A stretch of 64,000 nucleotides of DNA from assembly GCA_026004795.1 (NCBI GenBank), contig BPJV01000005.1, positions 1 through 64,000 on the forward strand, in the 5' to 3' direction. The notes beneath the pieces were generated by a model. That model was not told the origin of the DNA. It made no database searches and was given only the letters and a program-made list of their open reading frames with translations. A program made the position numbers and the translations under genes. Below are positions 54,230 to 64,000 of the stretch, piece by piece. The first letter of the stretch is position 1; the number at the start of each line of letters is the position of its first letter. Origin of the DNA: Pirellulaceae bacterium (GTDB lineage: Bacteria > Planctomycetota > Planctomycetia > Pirellulales > Pirellulaceae).

Positions 54230-56881
54230 TCAGTTGAACTGACTGGGATCGACCTCCCACTCCACGCCCATCTCTTGCATCACCGTGTTGTAAATGTCCA
54301 TGACCGCCATGTTGGTTCGATTCTGGGCGATCTGTCGCGGGCCCGCCTTCACCGAATCGGCTTGGAAACGCGTCAAAAGCTCCTCTTCGGGGGGGGCGAA
54401 CGCGACGACACGGGCGACGTAGAATACATCATGGTTGGCGTTGGGCGCGACCACGGTGGCACCTTCCTTGGCGGTAAACACCCGTTCCATGAACTCTTCG
54501 CCTACATTGTTCAACTCCGGCACGTCGGACACCGCGATGAACTCGCCGAACCGGCTCATCCATGAAAACGGGCTGGTGGTAACGACCAAGCCGCGCGCCT
54601 CCTCGGGCAGGGCGGCAGCCCAGGGGTCTTCGCCTCCGACAGCGACTTTTTTGGCGATTTCGTTGGCCCGCGCTTCGGCGAGCTGGCGAGCTCGTTGGCG
54701 CTTCCACGCATCCACCACGGCATCGACGACTTCGTCGTAGCTGGGCACGCGGGGCTGCTGTTCGTCGGTCTTCCAGAACAGGAACTGCTTGATGGTCAAT
54801 GATTGTCCCTGGGAGAGACCGCTGAAGTCGATGAACATGCTTTGCACCGGGTAGAAGAGCTCCAAAGTGGGGCCACTCGCCAGGCGAGCTACGGTTTCCC
54901 GCTGGATACCAAGTTCCGGAAGCGACACCTCGCTTCGTCCGATCGTGGTGGCCGCCAGTTGGTTTGCATCGACGAGACCGGTTTCTTGTACGATGAGGCC
55001 ATACTTGGCTGCTTCCGCCGCCAAGTCGGGGGCTGCGGGTGGCTGGGCATCGACGTCTCCGCCCAGCTCGTCAGCCGAGTTTTTCAACGCGCTGTATTGA
55101 CGATACGCTTGGTAGTACGGCAGCATCACCTCGTCGCGTAACGCGCGGAGGGCTTCGTTGAGTGCCGTACTGGCCGCTGCTCGGGCTAAGTCGTCGGCGA
55201 TTTGGTCGCGTGCTTCTTCGAACGACAAGGTGCGCATTTGTGGTTGGCTGTCGGTCTCACCCTGCTGGCCCGGCTCGGCGGTGTCCACCGTCCCGTTCCC
55301 GGTTGAATTGGTGGGGGCATCGGCTGGCGTCGACGGTACTTGCGGTGGAGTCGGTGCCGGGGGCTGTTCCGTTGGTGCCGGTGTCGAAGAGGCAGCATCG
55401 GAAGATGCGGGGCCATCTTGGTCGCCGCTCGTTCCTGCGGCGGAATCGGGTAAGGAAGAGGCAGAGGATTGCGGATCCGTGTCCGCTTGTTGGCTCGCTT
55501 CCTCCTCCGGTGCTTCCCCCAGGCGTGGTGGAGCTACCACCGGTGGCGGTAGGTTGGGCTGTGTGCTCTGAGCCGCCGGGGCTGGGGACGCTTGGATGGC
55601 AGCCACCAATCGCACTGCCGCTCGGCCCGGCGGTTGCAGGAAACCTTGATCCGTTTCCGCGGGGGCTTGGGGAGACTCAGCCGTTGGCGAATCGGCCGGT
55701 TGACCAGCGTCGGCCGGGTTAGCTTCCGCCTCCGGTGCCGCGTTGACCTCGGAGTTTGCCGGAGGGTTGCTCGCCTCGGGGGAGGATGGTTCCGGGGCAG
55801 GTGGTATTTCCGGCACCTCTGGAGCATCGGTTGCGGGAGGTGTCGCAGATGGTGGCATGGTCGAGGGCGCTGCTGCGGAGGCGGCCGGCGCTGCCTCGGA
55901 GGTCTCAGGGCTCTGAGGTGCTGCGGCTGAGTCGTCCGCCGACTCGGGGGGCTCGACCGGGACTTGCAGCTGGCCCAGTTTCACTCGCGATTCGTATTCT
56001 GCCCGCAGCTGTTCTTCGGTCAGCTTTTTCTTTTCTCGCTCGACGAATGCCGCCGGATCGGCTTCGATGTACTGCAGGTTGGTGCGGTAGGGAAGGGCGA
56101 ATCCGGGCTCTGGTGAATTGGGGTTGGCCACACGATTCTTGCCTGCTTCGTAGATCGATCGCAGTTCCTCTTCCGTCGGTGAGCCTGTTACCTGGTCTAG
56201 GAAGTCGTCGACCAGGACCGGAAAAGCTTCAACTTTCGCCGTCCGGTTGAGTTTCAAGAAGTCGCTAAAAGTAACACCCGGCGGGTCGGCCGAAAGCGGG
56301 GAGAGGAGAAGTTGGTTGACCAACACGGCCGTCAGTTCGGTTTTCAACATCTCACGGATTTCGAACCAGTCGAGCGTTCCATCGGTGGCGTCCAAGAGGA
56401 TCTGTTCGATGCGGGCCGAGTCGATGCGGCCATCGCAATAGTCGCGTAGGAAGCTATCGATGGCATCGTCATCCAGGGCGATGCCTAACCGTTTGCCATA
56501 TTCGGCGAAGATGCGAGTTCGGCAAATGCTTTCCAAGTCCGATTGCATGGAAATGCCGATCCCCTCGATTTGTTTGGTGTTTGGATCGACGTAGAATCCG
56601 GGAACCCGTGGCTGGCCACCTTTCTCGATCACTTCACGTGCCACGGCGACGAGAAACCGTACCAGAGCGGCATGCTTGCGGGACCAGTTTTGGGCGTCGA
56701 CTACCGTAATCCGGCCGCCTTGCCAGCGAACGATGGTTTGTTTTTCCAATCCTCCACTTTGCATCGCCTGACGGGCGTAATCGAAGACTGGGTAGACGAC
56801 GAAGGCCAGAATGGACAGCAGCACAAGACCAGCCATCCAATACTTTTGGTTTTTTCGAAATGTGGCAAACGGATTGGACAT
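54230..56881 (-). CDS. PpiD/SurA-N-like membrane-anchored chaperone with long Pro/Ala-rich linker
   Basis: An 883-residue protein with one N-terminal membrane segment (MAGLVLLSILAFVVYPVF). A SurA-N/PpiD-like helical part follows (KHAALVRFLVAVAREVIEKGG, DDAIDSFLRDYCDGRID, LLDATDGTLDWFEIREMLKTELT). Residues of about 310-560 are an extended Pro/Ala/Ser/Glu linker, longer than usual. A helical C-terminal part (FEEARDQIADDLARAAASTALNEALRALRDEV and YDEVVDAVVDAWKRQRARQLAEARA) resembles the second half of PpiD. I find no parvulin PPIase active-site motif. It is probably a periplasmic holdase or chaperone without isomerase activity. Confidence 0.8.
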   Translation of the reverse strand: MSNPFATFRKNQKYWMAGLVLLSILAFVVYPVFDYARQAMQSGGLEKQTIVRWQGGRITVVDAQNWSRKHAALVRFLVAVAREVIEKGGQPRVPGFYVDPNTKQIEGIGISMQSDLESICRTRIFAEYGKRLGIALDDDAIDSFLRDYCDGRIDSARIEQILLDATDGTLDWFEIREMLKTELTAVLVNQLLLSPLSADPPGVTFSDFLKLNRTAKVEAFPVLVDDFLDQVTGSPTEEELRSIYEAGKNRVANPNSPEPGFALPYRTNLQYIEADPAAFVEREKKKLTEEQLRAEYESRVKLGQLQVPVEPPESADDSAAAPQSPETSEAAPAASAAAPSTMPPSATPPATDAPEVPEIPPAPEPSSPEASNPPANSEVNAAPEAEANPADAGQPADSPTAESPQAPAETDQGFLQPPGRAAVRLVAAIQASPAPAAQSTQPNLPPPVVAPPRLGEAPEEEASQQADTDPQSSASSLPDSAAGTSGDQDGPASSDAASSTPAPTEQPPAPTPPQVPSTPADAPTNSTGNGTVDTAEPGQQGETDSQPQMRTLSFEEARDQIADDLARAAASTALNEALRALRDEVMLPYYQAYRQYSALKNSADELGGDVDAQPPAAPDLAAEAAKYGLIVQETGLVDANQLAATTIGRSEVSLPELGIQRETVARLASGPTLELFYPVQSMFIDFSGLSQGQSLTIKQFLFWKTDEQQPRVPSYDEVVDAVVDAWKRQRARQLAEARANEIAKKVAVGGEDPWAAALPEEARGLVVTTSPFSWMSRFGEFIAVSDVPELNNVGEEFMERVFTAKEGATVVAPNANHDVFYVARVVAFAPPEEELLTRFQADSVKAGPRQIAQNRTNMAVMDIYNTVMQEMGVEWEVDPSQFN

Positions 56882-57594
56882 CCTACAGCTTCCTGGCGAA
56901 TTGCGTGTGCCGATTCAAGAGTTCAAATTCCATGGTTCCCAAAATAATGGAAAGGTCGGATACCTTTCCGCGGATTGTAGAGCGCTGTCGCAGCGCAACA
57001 AGGATACCAGGAATCGCGGGATTTGCAGATATGAGTTTCGTTGAGTTTCGCGACTTGCCGAGGCAACGGCGGCCATCTTCGATCATGGATGCCGTCGAGC
57101 CAGCGATGGGGAGTGTTTCCCGAAAGGCGCGGCGGACCGGGAGCGACGGTGGCCGGTGCACCAGCCAGAGGGGCGGTTCCCGGTGAGGCGCTTCCTAGCT
57201 GCAACAGGCTCCAACAAGAGGGCGACCGGGAAAACGGTCGTCAACAGGGGACGCCCACGCCGCTACAATGGCCGCCGAGGTGGGCAAGTGAGCCGAGGGC
57301 CCCGCGCAATGGATGATGGACGAATGCCCTTTCCACGATTACACAGTATTATTGGCCAGGAGGTGCTGTTGGTCGCCTATCCTGTCGGCCGCTAGGCGAT
57401 TGCGAATCGGTGGTGCGGCCTCGGTTTCCGGTTGACGTTGCCTTGAATGTTGAGGCAAGCTGGTAGGCCCGTGGGCGTCTGTCGATCGTGTGGTTGGTAT
57501 ATCATGAGCTGCCGCGGCGAAGATCACTGTGGCCCGTGACGCGATGCTCGGCTGTTGCATTGGGACTTTTTCCTCTCCGGTTTGATGAGAATCC
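56882..57594. other. Intergenic region between PpiD-like gene and topA
   Basis: 713 bases with no gene that I can defend. Contains divergent promoters; AT-rich patches lie at 57340-57360 and 57500. Open frames have shadow composition. Confidence 0.35.
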
Positions 57595-60276
57595 ATGACC
57601 AAAGAAAAAGCGCTAGTCATCGTTGAATCGCCGGCCAAGGCGAGGACCATTTCCAAATTTCTGGGCGATGACTATACGGTGGAGGCGAGCATCGGGCACA
57701 TTCGCGACTTGCCCACGGGGGCGAAAGAGGTCCCTGAGGACGTGAAGTCGAAGGATTGGGCCTATCTGGGGGTCGATGTCGAGCATGACTTCGAGCCAGT
57801 GTACATCATCCCCTCGGAGAAAAAGAAGCAGGTCAAGAAGCTGAAGGATCTGTTGAAAAATGCTCGTGAACTGTACCTGGCCACCGACGAGGATCGGGAG
57901 GGGGAAGCGATCTCCTGGCACTTGCAGCAAGTGCTGAAACCCAAAGTGCCGGTGCGCCGTTTGGTATTTCATGAGATCACGCGAGACGCAATTCAAAAAG
58001 CCCTGCAATCACCACGAGAGATTGACGAGGCATTGGTCCGCGCGCAGGAGACGCGGCGCATTCTGGATCGGTTGTACGGGTACGATGTGTCGCAATTGTT
58101 GTGGAAGAAGATTCGGCCGAAATTGTCTGCTGGCCGAGTTCAGAGCGTGGCGGTTCGTTTGATTGTGGACCGAGAGCGGGAGCGGATGCGGTTCCGTGCG
58201 GCCACGTACGCCGACCTGGAAGCGACGTTGGCGACCGATCAGGGGGCGACCTTCACGGCGACGCTGGTCAGCTATCAGGGACGTCGTCTCCCCACCGGCA
58301 AGGACTTTGATCCGGATACGGGCAAACTGAAAGATCCCCAGCTGCTGCTCTTGGACGAGACTGCCGCACGCCGCTTGGCCGAGCAACTGGAAGGCAAGCC
58401 GTTTCGGGTGACGCAAGTGGAGACCCGCCAATTCAAGGAGAGACCGAAGCCGCCGTTTACCACGAGCACGCTCCAGCAGGAGGCCAATCGCAAGTTGGGC
58501 TTCACCGCGCGGCGTACCATGCAGATCGCTCAATATCTGTACGAGAACGGGTTCATCACCTACATGCGAACCGACTCGACGACCCTGTCCAATGAGGCTA
58601 TCCAGGCGGCCAGGGAGTTGGTGCGTGCCGAGTATGGCGATGAGTATCTGTCTCCCCAACCAAGGCAGTATTCGTCGAAAGTAAAGAACGCTCAGGAGGC
58701 TCACGAGGCGATCCGGCCCGCCGGCCATCCGTTCGAGTTGCCCCAGCGGTTGAAGGGCCAGTTGAACGATGAGCAATTCAAGCTGTTCGAGTTGATTTGG
58801 AAAAGGACGATCGCCTGTCAGATGCAGGATGCTGAAAAGAAACGGGTCACCGTAACGATCGAGGCCGATGGGGCCGTCTTCCAAGCATCGGGAACGACGA
58901 TCGAATTCGATGGGTTCCTGCGCGCTTATGTCGAAGGGAGTGACAATCCTGAAGAGGAGTTGGCTGCGCGGGAAACGCTGTTGCCGCCCCTGGCCGAACG
59001 CCAACAACTGGAATGTCGGCAGCTGGCGACGAAGGTCCACACGACTCAGCCTCCTCCGCGGTACACCGAAGCCTCGTTGACCCGCACGCTGGAAGAAAAA
59101 GGGATCGGCAGACCGAGCACGTACGCATCGATCATCGACACGATTCTCCGACGAGAATACGTGTTCAAAAAGGGCAACGCGCTGGTGCCCACGTGGACCG
59201 CCTTCGCGGTCATTGGGCTGCTTGAAGAACATTTCCCCGAGTTGGTCGATTACGAATTCACCGCGCAGATGGAAGACTACCTCGATGCCATCAGCCGGGC
59301 GGAGAAGGAGCACTTGGAATACCTCCGAGATTTCTATTTCGGGGAAGGGAAGGGGTTGAAGCCGCTGCTGGAGAGCAAGACCCAAGAGATCGATCCTCGT
59401 GAGACATGCCGCATTTTGGTCGGTACGCCCACCGAGGGGGAACACCGCGAGGAGGTCTATGTACGTGTGGGCCGTTACGGACCGTATATCGAACAAGGCG
59501 AGCGCCGCGCTAGTATTCCCGATGACCTGCCGCCGGACGAGTTGACGCTGGAGAAGGCGGTGGAGCTTTTAGATGCCGCAGCCGTGGGAGAGGAGCCCTT
59601 GGGGCATTGCGACAAAACCGGCAATCCGATCTTTGTCAAATCGGGGCGCTTCGGCGCCTACGTCCAGATGGTCGATCCGGAAGGCAAGGAGAAGCCGAAA
59701 AATGCTAGTTTGCTGAAAGGGATGGATCCGAACACCTTGGAGATCGAGACTGCCAGGCGGTTGCTGGAGCTGCCTCGTGATCTTGGGCCCCACCCTGAAT
59801 CGGGCGAAACCATAGTTGCCGCCAACGGACGTTACGGACCGTACGTCAAGTGCGGGAGCGAAACGCGCAGTTTGCCTGATGATCTTTCTCCATTGGACAT
59901 TACGTTGGAGCAAGCCGTCGAGTTGCTCAAGCAGCCCAAACGCCGCGGGAGAACAGCGAAGAAGAGTGAACCATTGAAGATGTTCGCGGACAGTCCGGTG
60001 ACGGGCAAGCCCATTCAGTTGCTAGATGGCCGCTATGGGCCCTACGTCACCGATGGCGAGACCAATGCGAGTATTCCTCGTGACATGTCGCCGGACGAGC
60101 TGACGTTCGAACAGGCGGTGGAGCTGCTGGCCGCACGTGCAGCCGCCGGAGGCAGCAAACGCCAGAAAGCCACGAAGAAGAAGGCCACCAAGAAAAAGGC
60201 CGCGACCAAGAAGGCTTCCGCCAAGAAAAAGACCACGAAAAAGAAGGCCGCGACCAAAAAAACGCCAGGAGCTTGA
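57595..60276 (+). CDS. topA: DNA topoisomerase I with lysine-rich tail
   Basis: An 893-residue type-IA topoisomerase. The TOPRIM domain includes ALVIVESPAKARTISKFL and LYLATDEDREGEAISWHL. The catalytic Tyr is near residue 323 in FITYMRTDSTTLS. Later motifs include SKVKNAQEAHEAIRPAG and EKGIGRPSTYASIIDTIL. The C-terminus has about three to four Topo C-repeats (for example GRFGAYVQM, GRYGPYVKC and GRYGPYVTD) in place of classical zinc fingers. It ends in a KKATKKKAATKKA-type tail like a histone-H1 tail. It relaxes negative supercoils. ATG 57595 is chosen by homology. Confidence 0.96.
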   Translation: MTKEKALVIVESPAKARTISKFLGDDYTVEASIGHIRDLPTGAKEVPEDVKSKDWAYLGVDVEHDFEPVYIIPSEKKKQVKKLKDLLKNARELYLATDEDREGEAISWHLQQVLKPKVPVRRLVFHEITRDAIQKALQSPREIDEALVRAQETRRILDRLYGYDVSQLLWKKIRPKLSAGRVQSVAVRLIVDRERERMRFRAATYADLEATLATDQGATFTATLVSYQGRRLPTGKDFDPDTGKLKDPQLLLLDETAARRLAEQLEGKPFRVTQVETRQFKERPKPPFTTSTLQQEANRKLGFTARRTMQIAQYLYENGFITYMRTDSTTLSNEAIQAARELVRAEYGDEYLSPQPRQYSSKVKNAQEAHEAIRPAGHPFELPQRLKGQLNDEQFKLFELIWKRTIACQMQDAEKKRVTVTIEADGAVFQASGTTIEFDGFLRAYVEGSDNPEEELAARETLLPPLAERQQLECRQLATKVHTTQPPPRYTEASLTRTLEEKGIGRPSTYASIIDTILRREYVFKKGNALVPTWTAFAVIGLLEEHFPELVDYEFTAQMEDYLDAISRAEKEHLEYLRDFYFGEGKGLKPLLESKTQEIDPRETCRILVGTPTEGEHREEVYVRVGRYGPYIEQGERRASIPDDLPPDELTLEKAVELLDAAAVGEEPLGHCDKTGNPIFVKSGRFGAYVQMVDPEGKEKPKNASLLKGMDPNTLEIETARRLLELPRDLGPHPESGETIVAANGRYGPYVKCGSETRSLPDDLSPLDITLEQAVELLKQPKRRGRTAKKSEPLKMFADSPVTGKPIQLLDGRYGPYVTDGETNASIPRDMSPDELTFEQAVELLAARAAAGGSKRQKATKKKATKKKAATKKASAKKKTTKKKAATKKTPGA

Positions 60277-60523
60277 TCCTTTTAGATGGCTGGCCAGGAC
60301 CACGGTAGGAGTCAAGCGGCGAAGTTGGTCTCGTGCGACGCAACACGGCCGAACCGATGCCGCGTTGTCAGGCGGGCGAGGGATCGGCAGGGAGCACGTG
60401 AGGACTCATTACCTCACGGTCGGCCAACAGCATGAGGAAGAGGTCTTTTCGTATGGCCGCGCGTGGCGGATGTTAATCGAAAGGACACCATCACCGTTGG
60501 TCGACGCCCCTCGGCTGCTGCAG

Positions 60524-60736
60524 TTAGATGACCACGTCGACCCTGCCGCTGCTGATTTGGGCCGCTGCCTGCTGAGCCAATTGTTCGGCTTGTTGTAACA
60601 GTTCGATGGCAGCATCTCCCTGCGCGCGTTGGGCATCGAGGGACTTCTTGGCCACCAAAACGGACGCACGTTGCTGAATCTGCTGTTGTTGAAACTGCGA
60701 GGCAGATTTCGGTGTAAGGTTGGTATTGATCATCAC
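60524..60736 (-). CDS. Small YjfB-like peptide
   Basis: A 70-residue hydrophilic helical peptide, QQQQIQQRASVLVAKKSLDAQRAQGDAAIELLQQAEQLA in the core. The pattern (VLVxKKxLDxQxxxxxxxxxLLQ) resembles YjfB-type putative motility proteins. Start at ATG 60736 or the next ATG 60733. Divergent from recQ. Membership is by pattern only. Confidence 0.6.
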   Translation of the reverse strand: MMINTNLTPKSASQFQQQQIQQRASVLVAKKSLDAQRAQGDAAIELLQQAEQLAQQAAAQISSGRVDVVI

Positions 60737-60877
60737 GTCTCTCTTATTCGGACAGTCGACACCATCGCCCTGTTGATAATCTAGCTCCTAATTCCCAATC
60801 GGATCGGGACAGGGTCGGGTTGTGAGGGTGGTGCGGGGTCGGGCGATATGCGTGATTGGTGTTAGGGCGTTGGTGAG

Positions 60878-62908
60878 ATGAATGCGGAGGGATTCATGGG
60901 GGCATCGGCAGCACGTAGGAACGCGAGGCGAGAAAGCGTGGGAACCACGGAGGGGGTCGGTGGACCACCCGAATGGAGGAGGGTGATGCGTTCCACCTTT
61001 GGGTTGGAGGAGTTTCGGCCGGGGCAGGAGGAGGTCATCGCACGGTTGATGGCGGGTAAGTCGGCGGCTGCGATTTTTCCCACCGGGGGTGGAAAGTCCC
61101 TGTGTTATCAGTTGCCAGCGCTGCTTCTCGAGGGGCTGACGTTGGTAGTCAGTCCGTTGATGGCGCTGATGCGCGAGCAGGTGGATTTCTTGCTCGCCCG
61201 GGGGGTGGCGGCAGCCCGGCTGGATTCCTCGCTCAGCGGAGAGCAGTTGCGTGCGGTGGGTGAACAGTTGCGCCGGGGCGAGGTGCGCATCTTGTACGTG
61301 GCGCCGGAGCGTTTCTTCAACGAGCGATTCCGAGCCATGTTGGGACAGTTGAAGATCGATTTGTTGGCCATCGATGAGGCCCACTGTATCAGCCAATGGG
61401 GGCACAACTTTCGCCCCGATTATTTGAAGCTCGCCCTCGCGGCGCGGGAATTTGATGTCGCGCGGGTGCTGGCGTTGACTGCCACGGCGACCCCCGAGGT
61501 GGTCAAAGATATCGGCGATCAGTTTGGAATCGCCAGTGAGGATGTGGTTACCACCCCCTTTTATCGCTCCAACCTGCGCCTCGAATGTCGTCTATGCACC
61601 GATCGATCGAGAGAATCCCAGCTCCATCAGCTGATGGCCGATACAGCGGGGACGAAGCGGTTGATTTACGTGACGTTTCAGCGCACGGCGGAAGAACTGG
61701 GTGAACAACTCCATGAGCTCGGTTTTCCGGCGCGTGCCTACCATGCGGGAATGGACGATCAACAGCGACGCCAAGTTCAGGACTGGTTTGCGTCGACCGC
61801 CGATGCCATTGTGGTGGCCACGATTGCTTTCGGGATGGGAATTGATGTCGCGGACATTCGAGCCATCGTTCATTACAACCCGTCGAAGTCGCTCGAAAGC
61901 TATGCCCAAGAGATTGGCCGCGCCGGCCGCGACGGGAGAGAGTCGCGATGCGTGACCTTGTTGGTGCCCGACGATCGAATTGCCTTGGACAACTTCGCCT
62001 ATGGGGACACGCCGGCGTGGGAGGACGTGCGACGTCTGGTAGAGATCTTGGCCGGCCAACCCCAGCAGTTTTACGTGAGTTATTACGCGCTGGGCCGAGA
62101 GTGTGATCTGCGCGACGCGGTGCTACGCACCATGATGACAGAGATGGAATTGGAGGGGTTCATCGAAGCGGTGGCTCCTCGGTACGAGGAATGTCGTTTC
62201 AAGCCACTGGTGTCCAGCAACCGCATTCTGGAGAATTTTCAAGGGGAACCTCGCCGCTTTGCCCATGCGGTTCTCGCCATGACGGTGAAACGCAAGGTGT
62301 GGTTTGATTTGAATTTGACGACGGTTGCGGACCGATTGCAGGTGGACCGTCAGCGGATTATTCGCATGCTCGACTATTTCGAGCAACAGGGGTGGATCGA
62401 GCTGAAGCTTTCCGGATTGGTGCACGGTTACCGTTATCGGCGGCGGATCGACAACGTTGACGATCTTGCTGCCAGACTGCATGAAAGAGCGATGGAGCGT
62501 CAACGTCAGGCACTAGCTCGTATCGATTCCCTCTACGATTGGTATACCGCCCAGGAATGCCTGCATGGGAGGTTGTGCCGGCACTTTGGACAACATTTGG
62601 CTCAACCGTGTGGCCACTGTCAGGTCTGTGCAGGGCAACCCCTCGATGCGGTGGACATGGACGATTCGCCACGGAGGGTTGGTGACAGTGCGTTGCAGAT
62701 GGTGCGCCAATTGGCAGCGAGGCATCCCGATGTTTTGCGGACTTCCTGGCAACGAGCACGGTTCTTGGCGGGGCTCAGTTCACCACGGATGGTGGCCAGT
62801 CGACTGACGCGGCATGCCGGCTTTGGTTGTTGTCGGGCTGTCCCCTTCGAACGAATCCTCGAGTCGGTGGGACCATGGCCGGAGGCCGGTGAATCGGGTG
62901 GCCGGTGA
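60878..62908 (+). CDS. recQ: RecQ-family DNA helicase
   Basis: A 676-residue SF2 helicase. The N-terminal motifs are FRPGQEEVIARL, FPTGGGKSLCYQLPA (Walker A), VVSPLMALM, LLAIDEAHCISQWGHNFRPDY (DEAH and RecQ aromatic loop), ALTATATP, AYHAGM, VATIAFGMGID and EIGRAGRDGR. The C-terminal zinc region includes CLHGRLCRHFGQHLAQPCGHCQVC. RQC/winged-helix sequence (WFDLNLTTVADRLQVDRQ) lies between. It unwinds 3'-5' for recombination and repair. ATG 60878 is followed by a non-conserved leader, and ATG 60896 or 60986 are alternatives. The C-terminal tail lacks a clear HRDC domain. Confidence 0.95.
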   Translation: MNAEGFMGASAARRNARRESVGTTEGVGGPPEWRRVMRSTFGLEEFRPGQEEVIARLMAGKSAAAIFPTGGGKSLCYQLPALLLEGLTLVVSPLMALMREQVDFLLARGVAAARLDSSLSGEQLRAVGEQLRRGEVRILYVAPERFFNERFRAMLGQLKIDLLAIDEAHCISQWGHNFRPDYLKLALAAREFDVARVLALTATATPEVVKDIGDQFGIASEDVVTTPFYRSNLRLECRLCTDRSRESQLHQLMADTAGTKRLIYVTFQRTAEELGEQLHELGFPARAYHAGMDDQQRRQVQDWFASTADAIVVATIAFGMGIDVADIRAIVHYNPSKSLESYAQEIGRAGRDGRESRCVTLLVPDDRIALDNFAYGDTPAWEDVRRLVEILAGQPQQFYVSYYALGRECDLRDAVLRTMMTEMELEGFIEAVAPRYEECRFKPLVSSNRILENFQGEPRRFAHAVLAMTVKRKVWFDLNLTTVADRLQVDRQRIIRMLDYFEQQGWIELKLSGLVHGYRYRRRIDNVDDLAARLHERAMERQRQALARIDSLYDWYTAQECLHGRLCRHFGQHLAQPCGHCQVCAGQPLDAVDMDDSPRRVGDSALQMVRQLAARHPDVLRTSWQRARFLAGLSSPRMVASRLTRHAGFGCCRAVPFERILESVGPWPEAGESGGR

Positions 62909-63083
62909 ATCGGGTGACCCAGTGCGTGAAGTCCGATGGGGAAGGGGGAGGGTGGCCAAGGCAGTGCTTGGTGGCCATGGAAGTGCGGTGATGGTCGCCT
63001 ACAATAAACCCACGGGGTGCAGGTCGTTCTGCACGGTAGATTCGATCCGCGGTTGTAGTGGACGTGGGATAGGAGCGGAGTTG

Positions 63084-64000
63084 ATGAGGCAGGCAACGCG
63101 TGTGGGAGGGCTCCCCCCACTACGCATCGGCAATCTCGATATCGGTTTTCCTGTGGTGCAGGCGGCGCTGAGTGGCTACAGCGACTGGCCTATGCGCGTC
63201 ATCGCGCGGCGACACGGAGCCAGTTATACCCTTTGTGAGGTGATGCTTGATCAGTTCCTCGTCCAGGTGAAAGATCGACAGAAAAACCGGCATTTCCTCC
63301 ACATCAGCGATGAGGAACGACCGGTGGGCGGTCAGTTGATGGGGGCGGAGCCGGAGCAGTTCGCTGCCGGGGCGGCGCGCTTGGTACAGGCCGGATTTGA
63401 CGTGATCGACATCAATTTTGGTTGCCCGGTGAAGAAGGTGTTGGGACGCTGTCGCGGGGGGTACCATTTGAGCCAGCCACCGGTCGCGTTGGAGATTATC
63501 CGACGCACGCGGGACATCGTGCCCAGTGAGATTCCGGTCACGGTGAAAATGCGGCGTGGGATCGATGATACGCCAGCGGCACGCGACGCGTTCTACCAGA
63601 TCTTGGAGGGGGCCTGGGACGCCGGGGTAGCCGCGGTCACGATTCACGGTCGCACGGTTGAGCAGCGGTATCAAGGACCGAGTCGCTGGGAATTCTTGCA
63701 AGAAGTGTGTCAGGCATTTCCCACGAAAACGATCCTCGGTAGCGGGGACCTGTTTACCGCCGCCGATTGTCTGCGAATGATCCGGACGACCGGTGTGCGC
63801 GGTGTGACGGTGGCCCGTGGCGCCATTGGGAATCCCTGGATCTTTCATCAGGCCCGCTGTCTGGCCGAAACTGGCCAGTTGCCGCCGCCACCGAGCGTTG
63901 GTGAGCAGCGGGAGGTGTTACGCGAGCATTGGCAGTTGGCCGAACAGCTTTATGGAGAAGAACGGGCCGCCCGGCTGATGCGGAAGTTTGGGATCAAGTA
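63084..64000 (+). CDS. tRNA-dihydrouridine synthase (truncated by window end)
   Basis: The frame starts at ATG 63084 after AGGAGCGG and runs off the window. It reads VVQAALSGYSDWPMRVIARRHG, GGQLMGAEPEQFAAGAARLV, DVIDINFGCPVKKVLGRCRGG (with the catalytic Cys in GCP), PVTVKMRRGID, AVTIHGRTVEQRYQG and GVTVARGAIGNPWIF. This is the Dus TIM-barrel FMN enzyme that reduces uridine in tRNA D loops. The subtype (DusA/B/C) is undetermined, and the C-terminal tRNA-binding part lies outside. Confidence 0.92.
   Translation, partial: MRQATRVGGLPPLRIGNLDIGFPVVQAALSGYSDWPMRVIARRHGASYTLCEVMLDQFLVQVKDRQKNRHFLHISDEERPVGGQLMGAEPEQFAAGAARLVQAGFDVIDINFGCPVKKVLGRCRGGYHLSQPPVALEIIRRTRDIVPSEIPVTVKMRRGIDDTPAARDAFYQILEGAWDAGVAAVTIHGRTVEQRYQGPSRWEFLQEVCQAFPTKTILGSGDLFTAADCLRMIRTTGVRGVTVARGAIGNPWIFHQARCLAETGQLPPPPSVGEQREVLREHWQLAEQLYGEERAARLMRKFGIK

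Overview
The window looks like part of a chromosome of a planctomycete, probably of the Pirellulales type. The DNA is GC-rich, many genes start without a clear Shine-Dalgarno site, and there are several families I associate with planctomycetes: YdjY-domain and SHD1/SH3-type exported proteins, an Lpg1974-type outer-membrane protein, double TM2 proteins, and tetrahydromethanopterin C1 genes (fae, mtdB). No rRNA operon is present, so the assignment rests on gene content alone.

Layout. At 1-106 is the distal end of a CRISPR array. 1.0-4.2 kb carries two genes with apparent frameshifts (a YdjY-domain lipoprotein-like gene and a large conserved gene) before an intact yggS. 5-9 kb carries a helical-repeat gene, a HemD-HemE fusion and a HEAT-repeat pair. 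11.4-17 kb carries csrA, a DegT-type aminotransferase, a membrane protein with a degenerate zincin motif and a GH13 branching-enzyme-like gene. 17-26 kb is a cluster of small stress/envelope genes (CsbD, Rho_N-like, DUF4112, TM2, PP2C phosphatase, DUF1328, EEP phosphatase, YihY, DUF892, M48 protease). 26.8-39.9 kb carries an SH3 protein, mnmE, two exported/membrane proteins, metK, a candidate selenoprotein, a lipoprotein, the mlaE-mlaF-mlaD lipid transport operon and trmD.

At 40-42 kb, tRNA-Pro and tRNA-Gln are followed by a decayed tyrosine recombinase and a patch of hairpin repeats, the scar of an old integration. 42-45.5 kb holds a C39 peptidase with an outer-membrane barrel (reminiscent of FapD/FapF) and an Lpg1974-family porin. 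46-57 kb holds a PD40-M28-PDZ exopeptidase, mtdB, fae, an S46 dipeptidyl-peptidase and a PpiD-like membrane protein. 57.6-64 kb holds topA, a YjfB-like peptide, recQ and the start of a tRNA-dihydrouridine synthase.

The most notable observation is at 34573-35001 (minus strand). A membrane-anchored protein of about 79 residues ends at Cys-UGA, but the same frame continues for 62 further well-formed codons. A hairpin with a GGUCC loop lies directly after the UGA. Its GGU occupies nucleotides 22-24 counted from the UGA, the same spacing as in the E. coli fdhF SECIS. I read this as a candidate selenoprotein of a family I do not recognise.
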